Source of the DNA: Mycolicibacterium peregrinum
Lineage (GTDB): Bacteria; Actinomycetota; Actinomycetes; Mycobacteriales; Mycobacteriaceae
Assembly: GCF_001665625.1 (NCBI RefSeq)
Contig: NZ_LZSY01000092.1
Span: 1 to 59,864, forward strand
DNA length: 59,864 bases
Reading direction: 5' to 3'
Part shown: positions 1 through 8,020 of the stretch, one piece after another
Layout of the letters: every line of letters starts with the position of its first letter
How positions within the stretch are numbered: the first letter of the stretch is position 1
Position numbers and translations under genes: made by a program
The notes under the pieces: generated by a model
What the model was told of the DNA's origin: nothing
The model's database searches: none
What the model saw: the letters and a program-made list of their open reading frames with translations, nothing else

Positions 1-1553
1 GCGCTGAACGCGTCCACCGCCTCGCCCTGCAGCAGGATGTCGACCTTGACCAGATCGGCCATCTGCTCGCCGGCCTCCTCGTAGTCGAGGCTGGCGTAAC
101 CGCGGGTGCGGGACTTCAGCGAATCGAAGAAGTCGAAGATGATCTCGCCCAGCGGCATGGTGTAGCGCAGCTCGACACGCTCGGGCGACAGGTAGTCCAT
201 CCCGCCGAGCTCACCGCGCCGTGCCTGGCACAGCTCCATGATGGTGCCGATGAACTCGCTGGGCGCGATCACGGTGGTCTTGACCACCGGCTCGTAGACC
301 TCGCGGACCTTGCCCTCGGGCCAGTCCGACGGGTTGGTCACCACGCTCTCGGAGCCGTCATCTCGCACAACGCGATAGACCACGTTGGGCGCGGTGGAGA
401 TCAGGTCGAGGTTGAACTCGCGTTCGAGGCGCTCGCGGGTGATCTCCATGTGCAGCAGCCCAAGGAATCCGCAGCGGAACCCGAAGCCCAGCGCCACCGA
501 GGTTTCCGGCTCGTAGGTCAGCGCGGCGTCGTTGAGCTGCAACTTGTCCAGCGCCTCGCGCAGCACCGGATAGTCCGAGCCGTCCACCGGATAGAGCCCG
601 GAATAGACCATCGGCCGGGGCTCCCGGTAGCCGGTCAGCGCCTCGGTGGCACCCTTGCGCGCCGTCGTCACGGTGTCGCCGACCTTGGACTGCCGGACGT
701 CTTTCACACCCGTGATGAGATAGCCCACCTCGCCGACACCGAGACCGTCGCTGGGCTTCGGGTCGGGTGAGACGATGCCCACCTCGAGCAATTCGTGGGT
801 GGCGCCGGTGGACATCATCGCGATCTTCTCGCGCGGGGTGATCTTGCCGTCAACGACGCGCACGTAGGTGACCACGCCGCGGTAGATGTCGTAGACCGAG
901 TCGAAGATCATCGCCCGCGCAGGAGCGTCGGCGTCGCCGGTCGGCGCCGGCACCTGCCGGACCACCTCGTCGAGCAACTCGGCCACCCCGACGCCGGTCT
1001 TGCCGGACACCCGCAATACGTCGGACGGCTCGCACCCGATGATGTGCGCGAGCTCACCGGCGTAGCGCTCCGGATCCGCGGCGGGCAGGTCGATCTTGTT
1101 GAGCACAGGGATGATCGTCAGGTCCCGGTCGAGCGCCAGGTAGAGGTTGGCCAGCGTCTGCGCTTCGATGCCCTGCGCGGCGTCGACCAGCAGAACGGCA
1201 CCCTCGCAGGCCTCCAGCGCGCGGGACACCTCGTAGGTGAAGTCGACGTGGCCGGGGGTGTCGATCAGGTGCAGGACAAACTCTTCGTCCCCGACCTTCC
1301 AAGGCAACCGCACGTTCTGCGCCTTGATCGTGATGCCGCGCTCACGCTCAATGTCCATCCGGTCCAGGTACTGCGCTCGCATCGACCGGTCGTCGACGAC
1401 GCCGGTGAGCTGCAGCATCCGGTCCGCCAGCGTCGATTTGCCATGGTCGATGTGGGCGATGATGCAGAAGTTCCTGATCTGCGCCGGCGCAGTGAACGTC
1501 TTGTCGGCGAAGCTGCTGATGGGAATCTCCTGGTGAGCGTGGGTGTCCAGCAC
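1..1553 (-). CDS. lepA: Elongation factor 4 (LepA), C-terminal end outside window
   Basis: Ribosome-associated GTPase that acts on stalled or mistranslocated ribosomes. About 517 codons are present and the frame is open at base 1, so roughly the last 80-130 residues are missing. Visible G-domain motifs include AHIDHGKST (G1), DTPGHVDF (G3) and NKIDLP (G4), followed by the EF-G-like domains and the LepA signature region with EPVVK and [11 protein letters not shown]. The start chosen is GTG at 1553: an in-frame TAG lies just upstream and a GGGAG ribosome site sits 8 nt before it. It is divergent from the neighbour at 1621, as lepA is from Rv2405 in M. tuberculosis. Confidence 0.97.
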   Translation of the reverse strand, partial: MLDTHAHQEIPISSFADKTFTAPAQIRNFCIIAHIDHGKSTLADRMLQLTGVVDDRSMRAQYLDRMDIERERGITIKAQNVRLPWKVGDEEFVLHLIDTPGHVDFTYEVSRALEACEGAVLLVDAAQGIEAQTLANLYLALDRDLTIIPVLNKIDLPAADPERYAGELAHIIGCEPSDVLRVSGKTGVGVAELLDEVVRQVPAPTGDADAPARAMIFDSVYDIYRGVVTYVRVVDGKITPREKIAMMSTGATHELLEVGIVSPDPKPSDGLGVGEVGYLITGVKDVRQSKVGDTVTTARKGATEALTGYREPRPMVYSGLYPVDGSDYPVLREALDKLQLNDAALTYEPETSVALGFGFRCGFLGLLHMEITRERLEREFNLDLISTAPNVVYRVVRDDGSESVVTNPSDWPEGKVREVYEPVVKTTVIAPSEFIGTIMELCQARRGELGGMDYLSPERVELRYTMPLGEIIFDFFDSLKSRTRGYASLDYEEAGEQMADLVKVDILLQGEAVDAFS

Positions 1554-1620
1554 GTGCTGTGCTCCCTAAGGGTATCGAGCAACCACCGTCGCGACACAAT
1601 CGCCGGGGGTCCCCTCGCCT

Positions 1621-2268
1621 ATGCTCGACACCATGGCGTCGCAGTGGAAGGCGTTCCAACAGGTTCTCAAGGGCGTGATGGACGGTGCCGAGAACCTGGT
1701 GTTCAACGAAGCACCCAAGTTCGTGCGCCAGCTACAGACCACCGACAACGTTCCCCGCACCGTGCAGCAAGGCCTTCAACAAGGGCTTCAGCAGGGCCTC
1801 AGGCTGGGCCTGGGCGTTCTCGCCGGTGCGGCCACCCCGGCACCGCAGGCGATCACCGCCGGCCGGCCGGTGTCCAAGAACAGCGTGCCCACCGCACACC
1901 GGGCCCGCAAAGTCGTCTACGCGCCCGATCTGGACGGGCAGGCCGATCCGGGCGAGATCGTGTGGACCTGGGTCGTCTACGAGGATGACCCGACCCAGGG
2001 CAAGGACCGCCCGGTTCTGGTGGTGGGTCGCGATCAGCGCACCCTGCTCGGGCTGATGCTGTCCAGCCAGGACTACCACCGAGACGATCCGGACTGGATC
2101 GGCATCGGCGTCGGCACCTGGGATTACGACGGCCGGCCGAGCTGGGTCCGGCTGGACCGGGTGCTCGACGTTCCCGAGGAAGGCATCCGCCGTGAGGGCG
2201 CCATCCTTGACCGCCAGCGATTCGAATCGGTCGCAGTCCGGTTGCGCGCCGAGTATTCCTGGAGCTAG
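1621..2268 (+). CDS. Orphan PemK/MazF-fold protein (Rv2405-like)
   Basis: A 215-residue protein. The C-terminal half (about residues 105-215) resembles the PemK/MazF SH3-like barrel: GEIVWTWVVYEDD, then KDRPVLVVGRD, then LSSQD. The N-terminal half is helical and contains three copies of QQGL (residues 49-60) and a short Gly/Leu hydrophobic stretch. No antitoxin-sized gene lies beside it, so toxin activity is doubtful; this lineage probably has another, perhaps envelope-associated, role. The first ATG (1621) is used, but ATG 1633 (MASQWKAF) is equally possible because neither has a strong ribosome site. Its stop codon overlaps the stop of the convergent ABC ATPase gene. Confidence 0.85.
   Translation: MLDTMASQWKAFQQVLKGVMDGAENLVFNEAPKFVRQLQTTDNVPRTVQQGLQQGLQQGLRLGLGVLAGAATPAPQAITAGRPVSKNSVPTAHRARKVVYAPDLDGQADPGEIVWTWVVYEDDPTQGKDRPVLVVGRDQRTLLGLMLSSQDYHRDDPDWIGIGVGTWDYDGRPSWVRLDRVLDVPEEGIRREGAILDRQRFESVAVRLRAEYSWS
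1765..1800 (+). repeat. Three tandem 12-nt repeats coding QQGL
   Basis: Three imperfect 12-nt units (1765-1776, 1777-1788, 1789-1800) encode QQGL three times within the Rv2405-like gene. Differences between units are at synonymous positions, so the peptide repeat is exact while the DNA has drifted. Confidence 0.85.
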
Positions 2269-3035
2269 CCCGCCGAGCCGACGGCTCCCACGAACCGGAC
2301 GTACGGTCCGGCGTCGTCGACGGTGATCCGGCACTGCACGCCGTACACGTCGGCCACCAGCTCTTCGGTCAATACCTCGACCGGGCTACCGGTGGCCACC
2401 ACCCGTCCCGCCGACAGCATCACGACGTGGTCGCAGAACATCGCCGCCAGGTTGAGGTCGTGCAGGGCCACCACGGCGGTGACATCGAGGGTGCGGATCA
2501 GCGCCAGGATCTCCAGTTGATGCGCGATGTCGAGGTGATTGGTGGGCTCGTCCAGCAGTAACTCGCTGGGCTCCTGCGCGAGAGCGCGGGCGATCTGCAC
2601 GCGCTGACGCTCCCCGCCCGAGAGGGTGTGCCACAGGCGGTCGGCCATACCGTCGAGACCGGTGGCCGACAGGGCGGCGGCCACCGCGGCGGTGTCGTCG
2701 CCACCACCGCCGAACACCGAGCTGTGCGGGATCCGTCCGAGCCGCACCACGTCGCGCACGGCGATGTCCAGGTCGGTCTCCGCGTGCTGGCCGACCATCG
2801 CCACCCGCCGCGCCACCGCGCGCCGCGACATCCTGTGCAGGTCACGGCCGTCGAGCTGCACGACACCCGAGTCGGGCCGATCGATACCGGCCAGCAGTCG
2901 CAGCAGCGAGGACTTGCCTGACCCGTTGGGACCCAACAACCCGACCGTGCTTCCGGGAGCCGGATCCACCGTCACACCGTCGAGCACGACCCGGCCGGAC
3001 CGGATCCAGCGCACCTCGCCCGCCCGCAGGGTCAC
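2265..3035 (-). CDS. ABC transporter ATPase, FecE/BtuD type (predicted cobalamin import)
   Basis: Cytoplasmic ATPase of a metal-chelate-type importer, 256 residues, the usual size. Walker A GPNGSGKSSLL lies near residues 34-44, the signature LSGGERQRVQIARAL near 139-153, Walker B LLLDEPTNHLD just after, and the H-loop at VVALHDLN. It starts at GTG 3035 inside a GTGA overlap with the permease gene, implying translational coupling. It is the last gene of the four-gene operon that begins behind a cobalamin riboswitch, so corrinoid import is preferred over iron-siderophore import. The sequence alone would fit either substrate class. Confidence 0.92.
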   Translation of the reverse strand: MTLRAGEVRWIRSGRVVLDGVTVDPAPGSTVGLLGPNGSGKSSLLRLLAGIDRPDSGVVQLDGRDLHRMSRRAVARRVAMVGQHAETDLDIAVRDVVRLGRIPHSSVFGGGGDDTAAVAAALSATGLDGMADRLWHTLSGGERQRVQIARALAQEPSELLLDEPTNHLDIAHQLEILALIRTLDVTAVVALHDLNLAAMFCDHVVMLSAGRVVATGSPVEVLTEELVADVYGVQCRITVDDAGPYVRFVGAVGSAG

Positions 3036-4057
3036 CGGTCAACCTTCTTGCGCCGCAACAGGATCAACGCGAAGGCCGGCACCCCGAGCAGCGCGGTGAC
3101 CACTCCGGTGGGTAACTCCTGCGGCGCGAACACCGTCCGGGCCAGGGTGTCCACCCACACCATGAAGACGGCGCCGAAGATCGCCGCGGTGGGCAGCAGA
3201 CGCCGATGGCCGGGCCCGACGACGAACCGGGCGGCATGCGGCAGCACCAGCCCGACGAACCCGATCGCGCCGGCGGCACTGACCAGGGCCGAGGTCATCA
3301 ACGCGGTGATCACGAGCAACACAATGCGGGCGCGGGTCACCGAAACGCCCAGGGTCGCGGCGGCATCCTGCCCGAACGCGAAAGCGTCGAGGGTGCGTGC
3401 GAAGGCCAGGCACACCAGCAACCCGGCACCGACGACGACCGCGCAGATGAGCACGTCGGACCACGACACCCCGGCCAGCGAACCCAGCAGCCAGAACAAC
3501 ACTCCCCTGGTCTGCTCGGCGTCCGCCGACGACAACACGATGAACGAGGTCAGCGCCGAGAACAGTTGGGTCCCGGCCACTCCGGCCAGTACCACGCGGT
3601 CCGTCCCGCCGCCGGCGGCGTAGGCGAGCAGCAGCACCACGGCGAACGACACCACCGCGCCGATGAAGGCGCCGCCGGACAGGCTCAGTGTGCCGGCGCC
3701 GACACCCAGCACCGCGACCAGCACGGCCCCCGTCGACGCGCCCGAGGACACCCCCAGCACGAACGGGTCGGCCAGCGGATTACGCAGCAACGACTGCAGA
3801 ATCGCCCCGCACAGTGCCAACCCGGCGCCACAGATGGCGGCGAGCACGACCCTCGGCAGTCTCAGTTGCCAGACGATGCTCTCCTGCAGTCGGGTGGCCC
3901 CTGACGGGCCGACGCCGAGCCGGTCGCCGACGATGCGGTACACGTCACCCACCGACAGTGCGGCGGGCCCGATGGTGATGGCCACCGCCGCCGAGAACAC
4001 CAGCAGCAGGAGGCCGCCGACCCACAGCCCGCCCAGCCATCCGGTGCGCACGCTCAC
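3032..4057 (-). CDS. ABC transporter permease, FecCD/BtuC family
   Basis: Membrane permease of 341 residues with about ten hydrophobic segments. The family region SLLRNPLADPFVLGVSSGAS and later GLVLPHAARFVVGPGHRRLL (coupling loop to the ATPase) are visible. Start is GTG 4057 in a GTGA overlap with the upstream binding-protein gene; the longer open frame to 4327 is only an antisense extension across that gene. Function is inferred from operon context: it should form a homodimer that moves the ligand delivered by the two lipoproteins encoded upstream. Confidence 0.92.
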   Translation of the reverse strand: MSVRTGWLGGLWVGGLLLLVFSAAVAITIGPAALSVGDVYRIVGDRLGVGPSGATRLQESIVWQLRLPRVVLAAICGAGLALCGAILQSLLRNPLADPFVLGVSSGASTGAVLVAVLGVGAGTLSLSGGAFIGAVVSFAVVLLLAYAAGGGTDRVVLAGVAGTQLFSALTSFIVLSSADAEQTRGVLFWLLGSLAGVSWSDVLICAVVVGAGLLVCLAFARTLDAFAFGQDAAATLGVSVTRARIVLLVITALMTSALVSAAGAIGFVGLVLPHAARFVVGPGHRRLLPTAAIFGAVFMVWVDTLARTVFAPQELPTGVVTALLGVPAFALILLRRKKVDR

Positions 4058-5064
4058 CGCGGTGAACCGAACCCGAGGTCCCGCAGGCCTTTCGCCACCT
4101 TCTCGGCGCCGTCGACCGTGCGGATCGACGGGTTGAGGTCGGCCCCGTTGACCACGATGTAGCGACGCTGCCGCACCGCGGTGAGTCCTCGGGTCAGCGG
4201 ATTCGATTCCAGGAACTCGATTTTGGTCGCCAGCGCGTCCCCGTCGATCGTGCGTCGGCTCAGGTCCGCCAGCACCAGCACATCCGGGTCGCGATCGGCC
4301 ACGCTCTCCCAGCTCACCTGCGGCCATTCGTCGCTGGTGTCGGCGAACACGTTACGTGCCCCGGCCGTGCCGGCGATCACCCCGGGCGATCCACAGCAGC
4401 CGGCGAAATAGGGGGCACGGATATCGGAGAACCAGAACGCCATATCGATGCCTGTTTCTGTCCCGGTGGCCGAGGCCATCCGTTGACGCAACTGTGCGAC
4501 GAGCTGATCGCCGCGTTCGGTGACATCGAAGATTGTTGCCAGGTCCCGGATTTCGGCGTAGATCGCGTCCATGGTGAACGGTGCGCTCCGCGCCCCGTCG
4601 CCGTTGACCGACGTCTTGCCTTCGCAGTCACTGGGCGCCAGATACGTCGGGACGCCGAGTTCCGCGAACTGATCCCGGTCGGCGACGCCACCAGGCCCGA
4701 GGGTTCCGCCGAAGGACGCCGTCACCAGATCGGGTTCGGCGTCGAGCACGCTCTCCAGAGACGGTTTGTTCACCGCGAGTCGTGGCACCCGGGCGTTGTC
4801 GGCCGCCAGGTCGGGCCTGACGGGATCGGTCCAGGTGGCGGTTCCGACCATGCGGTCGGCCAGGCCCAGTGACAACAGGATCTCGGTGGAACTCTGGTTG
4901 AGCGAGACCGCACGCTGCGGCGGCGTGTCGATCACCACCTGCCTGCCGCAATTCTGCACGGTCACCGGATATCCGACCGCCCTCTGTGAGGCCGCGGTCG
5001 GCCCGGGTTGGGCACACCCGGCCAGTAGCAGCGCACTGATCCCGCCGGCGATCAGCCGGTTCAC
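4054..5064 (-). CDS. Substrate-binding lipoprotein 1 of the ABC importer (BtuF/FhuD-like)
   Basis: A 336-residue periplasmic-binding-protein-fold lipoprotein. The signal peptide ends in lipobox LLAGC near residue 16. The domain begins with NCGRQVVIDTPPQRAV and STEILLSLGLADRMVG, typical of PF01497. Besides the lipid Cys it has four others: NCG near residue 40, SDCEG, and an adjacent pair AGCCGSPG at bases about 4393-4398. The downstream paralogue in coordinates (5061-6098) shares all four. GTG 5064 start with GTGA overlap to that paralogue. Possibly binds a corrinoid; tandem duplication may give two ligand specificities. Confidence 0.9.
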   Translation of the reverse strand: MNRLIAGGISALLLAGCAQPGPTAASQRAVGYPVTVQNCGRQVVIDTPPQRAVSLNQSSTEILLSLGLADRMVGTATWTDPVRPDLAADNARVPRLAVNKPSLESVLDAEPDLVTASFGGTLGPGGVADRDQFAELGVPTYLAPSDCEGKTSVNGDGARSAPFTMDAIYAEIRDLATIFDVTERGDQLVAQLRQRMASATGTETGIDMAFWFSDIRAPYFAGCCGSPGVIAGTAGARNVFADTSDEWPQVSWESVADRDPDVLVLADLSRRTIDGDALATKIEFLESNPLTRGLTAVRQRRYIVVNGADLNPSIRTVDGAEKVAKGLRDLGFGSPR

Positions 5065-6098
5065 TGGGCCAGGCCGAACGTCTTGAAACCGGCCGCCAGC
5101 TTCTCCACCGCGTCGATCTCCCGAATTCCGGGGTCGAGCTCGGACCCGGTCAGCACCACATAGCGCTTCTCGCGCACCGCGGTCATGTTCCTGGTCACCG
5201 GATTCGATTCCAGGAACTTCACTTTCGCGTCGAGAGAATCACCGTCGATGCGCCTGCGGTTGAGGTCGGCCAGGACCAGCACGTCAGGGTCGCGGTCGGC
5301 CAGCGACTCCCAACTGACCTCCGGCCAGTCCTCGCGGGCGTCGGCGAAGACATTGGTGATACCGAGTTCGGTGGCGTACAGGCCGGGCGCCGAGCAGCAT
5401 CCGGCCAGGTACGGCGTCCGCAGCCCCGAGAACCAGAACGCCACAGTGGTGTTGGTCGCCGTGATCGACGGTGCCTCGTCCAGCCGCCGGGTGAGTCGGG
5501 TGATCAGGTCCTGGCCGCGCTGCTGCACATCGAAGATCTGAGCCAGCTCGGTGATTTCCCGAAACAGCGTGTCGAATGCCAGCGGCTCGGTGCGGGTGAC
5601 GGTCTCACCGTCGACCTTCGCTCCGGTGCATACCGACGGTGATTGATACGTCGGGATTCCCAGTTGGGCGAATCTGGCACGGTCGGCGACGACCGCCGGC
5701 GTGAAGGTATGTGCGCTGGCCGAAGTCACCAGATCCGGCTCCACGCTGAGCACTGCTTCCAGGCCCGGGTCGTTGTCGGCCAGCCGGGGCACCTCAGCGT
5801 TTTCGTCCGCGAGTTCGGGCAGCACCGGGTCGAACCACGTGGAGGTGCCGGCCATCCGATCGGCCAGACCAAGTGCCAGCAGGATCTCCGTCGAGGCCTG
5901 ATACAGCGCTACTGCCCGCTGCGGAGGCCCGTCGAACGTGACGGTCACGCCACAGTTCTCGACGGTGAGTGGATAGCTGGTGGGGCCGGGCCCGGCAGGT
6001 CCCGCGACCGCATCGTCCGCGGGCGGGTCGGGGCGCCCGCACGCCACCGTGAGTGACAGTGTCACAGCCAACAGGGACAGCACCGCGAATACCCGCAC
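5061..6098 (-). CDS. Substrate-binding lipoprotein 2 of the ABC importer (BtuF/FhuD-like)
   Basis: First gene after the cobalamin riboswitch. Signal peptide MRVFAVLSLLAVTLSLTVAC ends in lipobox LTVAC. The mature part parallels the adjacent paralogue: VENCGVTVTFDGPPQRAV, STEILLALGLADRMAG, SVCTGA, LAGCCSAPG and VSWESLADRDPDVLVLADL. GTG 6098 is preferred over TTG 6104 because GGAAG lies 8 nt before the GTG and only 2 nt before the TTG. Expected to be anchored in the outer leaflet of the inner membrane and to hand ligand to the FecCD-type permease. Ligand identity is inferred from the riboswitch, not from binding residues. Confidence 0.9.
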   Translation of the reverse strand: MRVFAVLSLLAVTLSLTVACGRPDPPADDAVAGPAGPGPTSYPLTVENCGVTVTFDGPPQRAVALYQASTEILLALGLADRMAGTSTWFDPVLPELADENAEVPRLADNDPGLEAVLSVEPDLVTSASAHTFTPAVVADRARFAQLGIPTYQSPSVCTGAKVDGETVTRTEPLAFDTLFREITELAQIFDVQQRGQDLITRLTRRLDEAPSITATNTTVAFWFSGLRTPYLAGCCSAPGLYATELGITNVFADAREDWPEVSWESLADRDPDVLVLADLNRRRIDGDSLDAKVKFLESNPVTRNMTAVREKRYVVLTGSELDPGIREIDAVEKLAAGFKTFGLAQ

Positions 6099-6134
6099 GG
6101 CCAAGACTTCCTTCGATACAGGGCTCGGTCGCGG

Positions 6135-6240
6135 AGCCGTCGACAGTCACACCCGGCCACAGGTGATCGGACTCGAGGCGGTGCCTCATACCGTTGCGCG
6201 TCAGTTCCGGTTTCGCACCGGATTCCCCTGTTGGTCGGTC
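6135..6240 (-). ncRNA. Cobalamin riboswitch upstream of the ABC importer operon
   Basis: On the minus strand the leader contains, in order, the cobalamin-aptamer landmarks: AGGGGAATCCGGTGCGAAAC with its CCGG partner, CTGACGCGCAACGGTATGAG (variant of the conserved CCCGCCACTGT core), then GAGTCCGATCACCTGTGGCC. These correspond to the central P3-P6 junction and the closing B12-box region of Rfam class RF00174. It lies 40-140 nt upstream of the first binding-protein gene. Binding of adenosyl- or methylcobalamin is expected to repress translation or transcription of the importer. Exact edges are approximate. Confidence 0.9.
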
Positions 6241-6245
6241 TTCGC

Positions 6246-6251
6246 ACTGTA
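6246..6251 (-). promoter_or_regulatory. -10 element TACAGT for the riboswitch-controlled operon
   Basis: TACAGT on the minus strand fits the mycobacterial TANNNT -10 and would start transcription about 7 nt downstream, at the edge of the riboswitch aptamer. No convincing -35 is visible. Confidence 0.5.
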
Positions 6252-6332
6252 ACAGCCACGATGTGGCGTGATTGCCGGCCCGCGACCGGCAAACCGATGC
6301 ATCAAATCGGCGTCAGCGGGCACTCCTAGGCC

Positions 6333-6581
6333 ATGACTGCGCTACCACCCGATCCCGATCCGGCCGAGATTCCCGATCTGGAACCCGGCGGCGGTGTCGC
6401 TCCCGGCGCCACCCCGCCCGACTCGGCGCAAACCTCGGGCCTGGGCGAACCCGCCCCGCGACCCAGGCACCGGTACAGCCCCACTTCGGTGGCCGCGATC
6501 ATCGGGGTGGTGCTGCTCATCGCGGTGTTCGTCGCGGTCGGTGTGTTGCTGATCATGAAGATGACCGGCGTATTCGGATAG
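6333..6581 (+). CDS. Small single-pass membrane protein, DUF6480-like
   Basis: An 82-residue protein: Pro-rich soluble N-terminus with the family-like run DLEPGGGVAPGATPP (residues 15-29), followed by one hydrophobic helix near residues 52-77 (VAAIIGVVLLIAVFVAVGVL) and a very short tail. The pattern of Asp-Pro pairs, a GGGV(A/P)PG(A/E)TPP block and a C-terminal helix is that of DUF6480 proteins, whose function is unknown. It is divergent from the riboswitch operon and ends 22 bases before the convergent GNAT gene. ATG 6333 is the only sensible start; the ribosome site is weak. Confidence 0.75.
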   Translation: MTALPPDPDPAEIPDLEPGGGVAPGATPPDSAQTSGLGEPAPRPRHRYSPTSVAAIIGVVLLIAVFVAVGVLLIMKMTGVFG

Positions 6582-6603
6582 CCAGGCTGCCGGCCGATTT
6601 GCT

Positions 6604-7230
6604 CTACCGCGGCCGGCGCCACATCGCAGTCATCACGGGTCCGCCGTCGGGCAGCACGATCTCCCCGGTGACCTCGAACCCGAAACGCAGGTAGTAGGGA
6701 ACGTTGTCGGGGTTGCTCGATTCCAGATACGCCGGAGCGTGTTCGGCGTCGACCCGGTCCAGCCGGGACTGCATGAGAGCGTGCCCGAACCCGCCACCGC
6801 GCACCGTCGGATCGCTGCCGATCACCGCGAGATACCAGTGCGGCTCCTCGGGATGGTGCTGCTTCATGAGCTCGACAACCTGTTGGCCTCGCCGCATGTC
6901 GCGGCCGAATGCCAACACCATCGTGGGCAGCATCCGCAATTCCTCGCCCGGAGTCTGCTTCCAACGGCCCGGTCCGTCCCACAGCGCTGCCCCGCCGATC
7001 TGACCGTCGCGGACGGCCACTTCGGCACCACCACCGGCGAGGAAGTGGTGGCGTGTGATCGCGGCGAAGAGCCGCGGCAGTCCCTTGGCGCGGCGCGTGT
7101 CGTCGGCCAGGATCCACGACATCACGGGGTCATTGTGAAAGGCCCGGGCCAAGACCGCGGAGAGCCGCTTCACGTCGGTCTTGTTCGGCGGATGGACATC
7201 GATGGCTGCCACCAGCCCACCATCGCACAC
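6604..7230 (-). CDS. GNAT-family N-acetyltransferase
   Basis: A 208-residue GCN5-related acetyltransferase. The acetyl-CoA pyrophosphate loop appears as VRGGGFGHALMQSRL (about residues 139-153), preceded by HWYLAVIGSDP (beta-4) and followed by APAYLESSNPDNVPYYLRFGF, typical of motif B. The substrate is unknown. Start at GTG 7230 is used; GTG 7212 (VAAIDVHPP) is a credible alternative. It is not the Eis homologue of this genome region: it is too short and sits beside the CBS gene, not beside comEA. About 200 bases of unassigned sequence separate it from the CBS gene. Confidence 0.85.
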   Translation of the reverse strand: MCDGGLVAAIDVHPPNKTDVKRLSAVLARAFHNDPVMSWILADDTRRAKGLPRLFAAITRHHFLAGGGAEVAVRDGQIGGAALWDGPGRWKQTPGEELRMLPTMVLAFGRDMRRGQQVVELMKQHHPEEPHWYLAVIGSDPTVRGGGFGHALMQSRLDRVDAEHAPAYLESSNPDNVPYYLRFGFEVTGEIVLPDGGPVMTAMWRRPR

Positions 7231-7432
7231 GTTTCACCTACTGCGCCGGGTCAGCCGCCTCCTGGGGCAGGCCGCCCCGACGGCGGCGATAGTTCCTCGG
7301 TGAGGCCGGGCGCACTACGGCGACGCACAGAGTCTCCGCAAGATCCCAATGCCGTTGCCCGGCAAGGTGTTCACCGATCGCCGTGGTGCCATCGACCCGC
7401 TCAACAACGTCGGGATCGCCTGATACGCCGGG

Positions 7433-7864
7433 TCAACGGCTCTGGGTGATGTAGGCCTGCAGCTGTTCCTGCTCGGCCTCGAGTTCTTCCATCCGGGTTT
7501 TGACGATGTCCCCGATGCTGACGATGCCGGCCAGCCTGCCGCGGTCGAGGACCGGGATGTGGCGCACCCGGTTCTCGGTCATCAACGCGCTGAGGTGATC
7601 GACGGTGTCGCGTGGCGTGCAGGTCGCCACCACGGTGGTCATGATCTCCGACACCGGCTGCGCCAGCAGGCTGCTGCCCCGCTCGTGCAGCTTGCGGACC
7701 ACATCGCGTTCCGAGACGATGCCGGCCAGCCCGTCGGGGCCCATCACCACCATGGCGCCGATGTTCAGCTCGGTCAGCCCGGCCAGCAGCTCGGTCACCG
7801 TGGTCTCCGGCGAAATCGTCACCACCGCCGTGCCCTTGTTTTTCAGCACGTCCGCGATTCGCAT
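7433..7864 (-). CDS. CBS-domain pair protein (Rv2406c-like)
   Basis: A 143-residue stand-alone Bateman module. The first CBS repeat covers about residues 1-62 (MRIADVLKNKG to GIVSERDVVRKL), the second about 72-125 (VSEIMTTVVATCTP to GIVSIGDIVKTRMEE). Such modules usually bind adenosyl ligands (AMP, ATP, SAM or NAD) and regulate partner proteins, but no partner is fused or adjacent here. The last 18 residues are a charged Glu/Gln-rich helix that may dimerise. Position matches M. tuberculosis Rv2406c, between the lepA area and the RNase Z-like gene. Confidence 0.9.
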   Translation of the reverse strand: MRIADVLKNKGTAVVTISPETTVTELLAGLTELNIGAMVVMGPDGLAGIVSERDVVRKLHERGSSLLAQPVSEIMTTVVATCTPRDTVDHLSALMTENRVRHIPVLDRGRLAGIVSIGDIVKTRMEELEAEQEQLQAYITQSR

Positions 7865-8020
7865 CGACAGCCTCCATCGTGATCCACCTCACATCAGGCT
7901 ATGTCGATGGCGGCCAGGAAGAAAGGGGCCACGCGGGAGGTCACGAACATCCGGTGCGACCAAGCCGAAGAGCAGCCTTTTCCCGCGTGTCCGATCCCGG
8001 AACGGAGTAGGAATGGGGCC

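Noticed and set aside
1621..2268. Active MazF toxin-antitoxin system
   Set aside because: No antitoxin candidate on either side, and the gene has a fixed housekeeping position beside lepA.
2265..6098. Iron-siderophore importer
   Set aside because: The protein families fit, but the leader carries a cobalamin riboswitch and no IdeR-type iron box was seen; kept only as an alternative.
6604..7230. Eis aminoglycoside acetyltransferase
   Set aside because: Only about 208 residues with one GNAT domain; Eis is about 400 residues and would lie beside comEA/degV.
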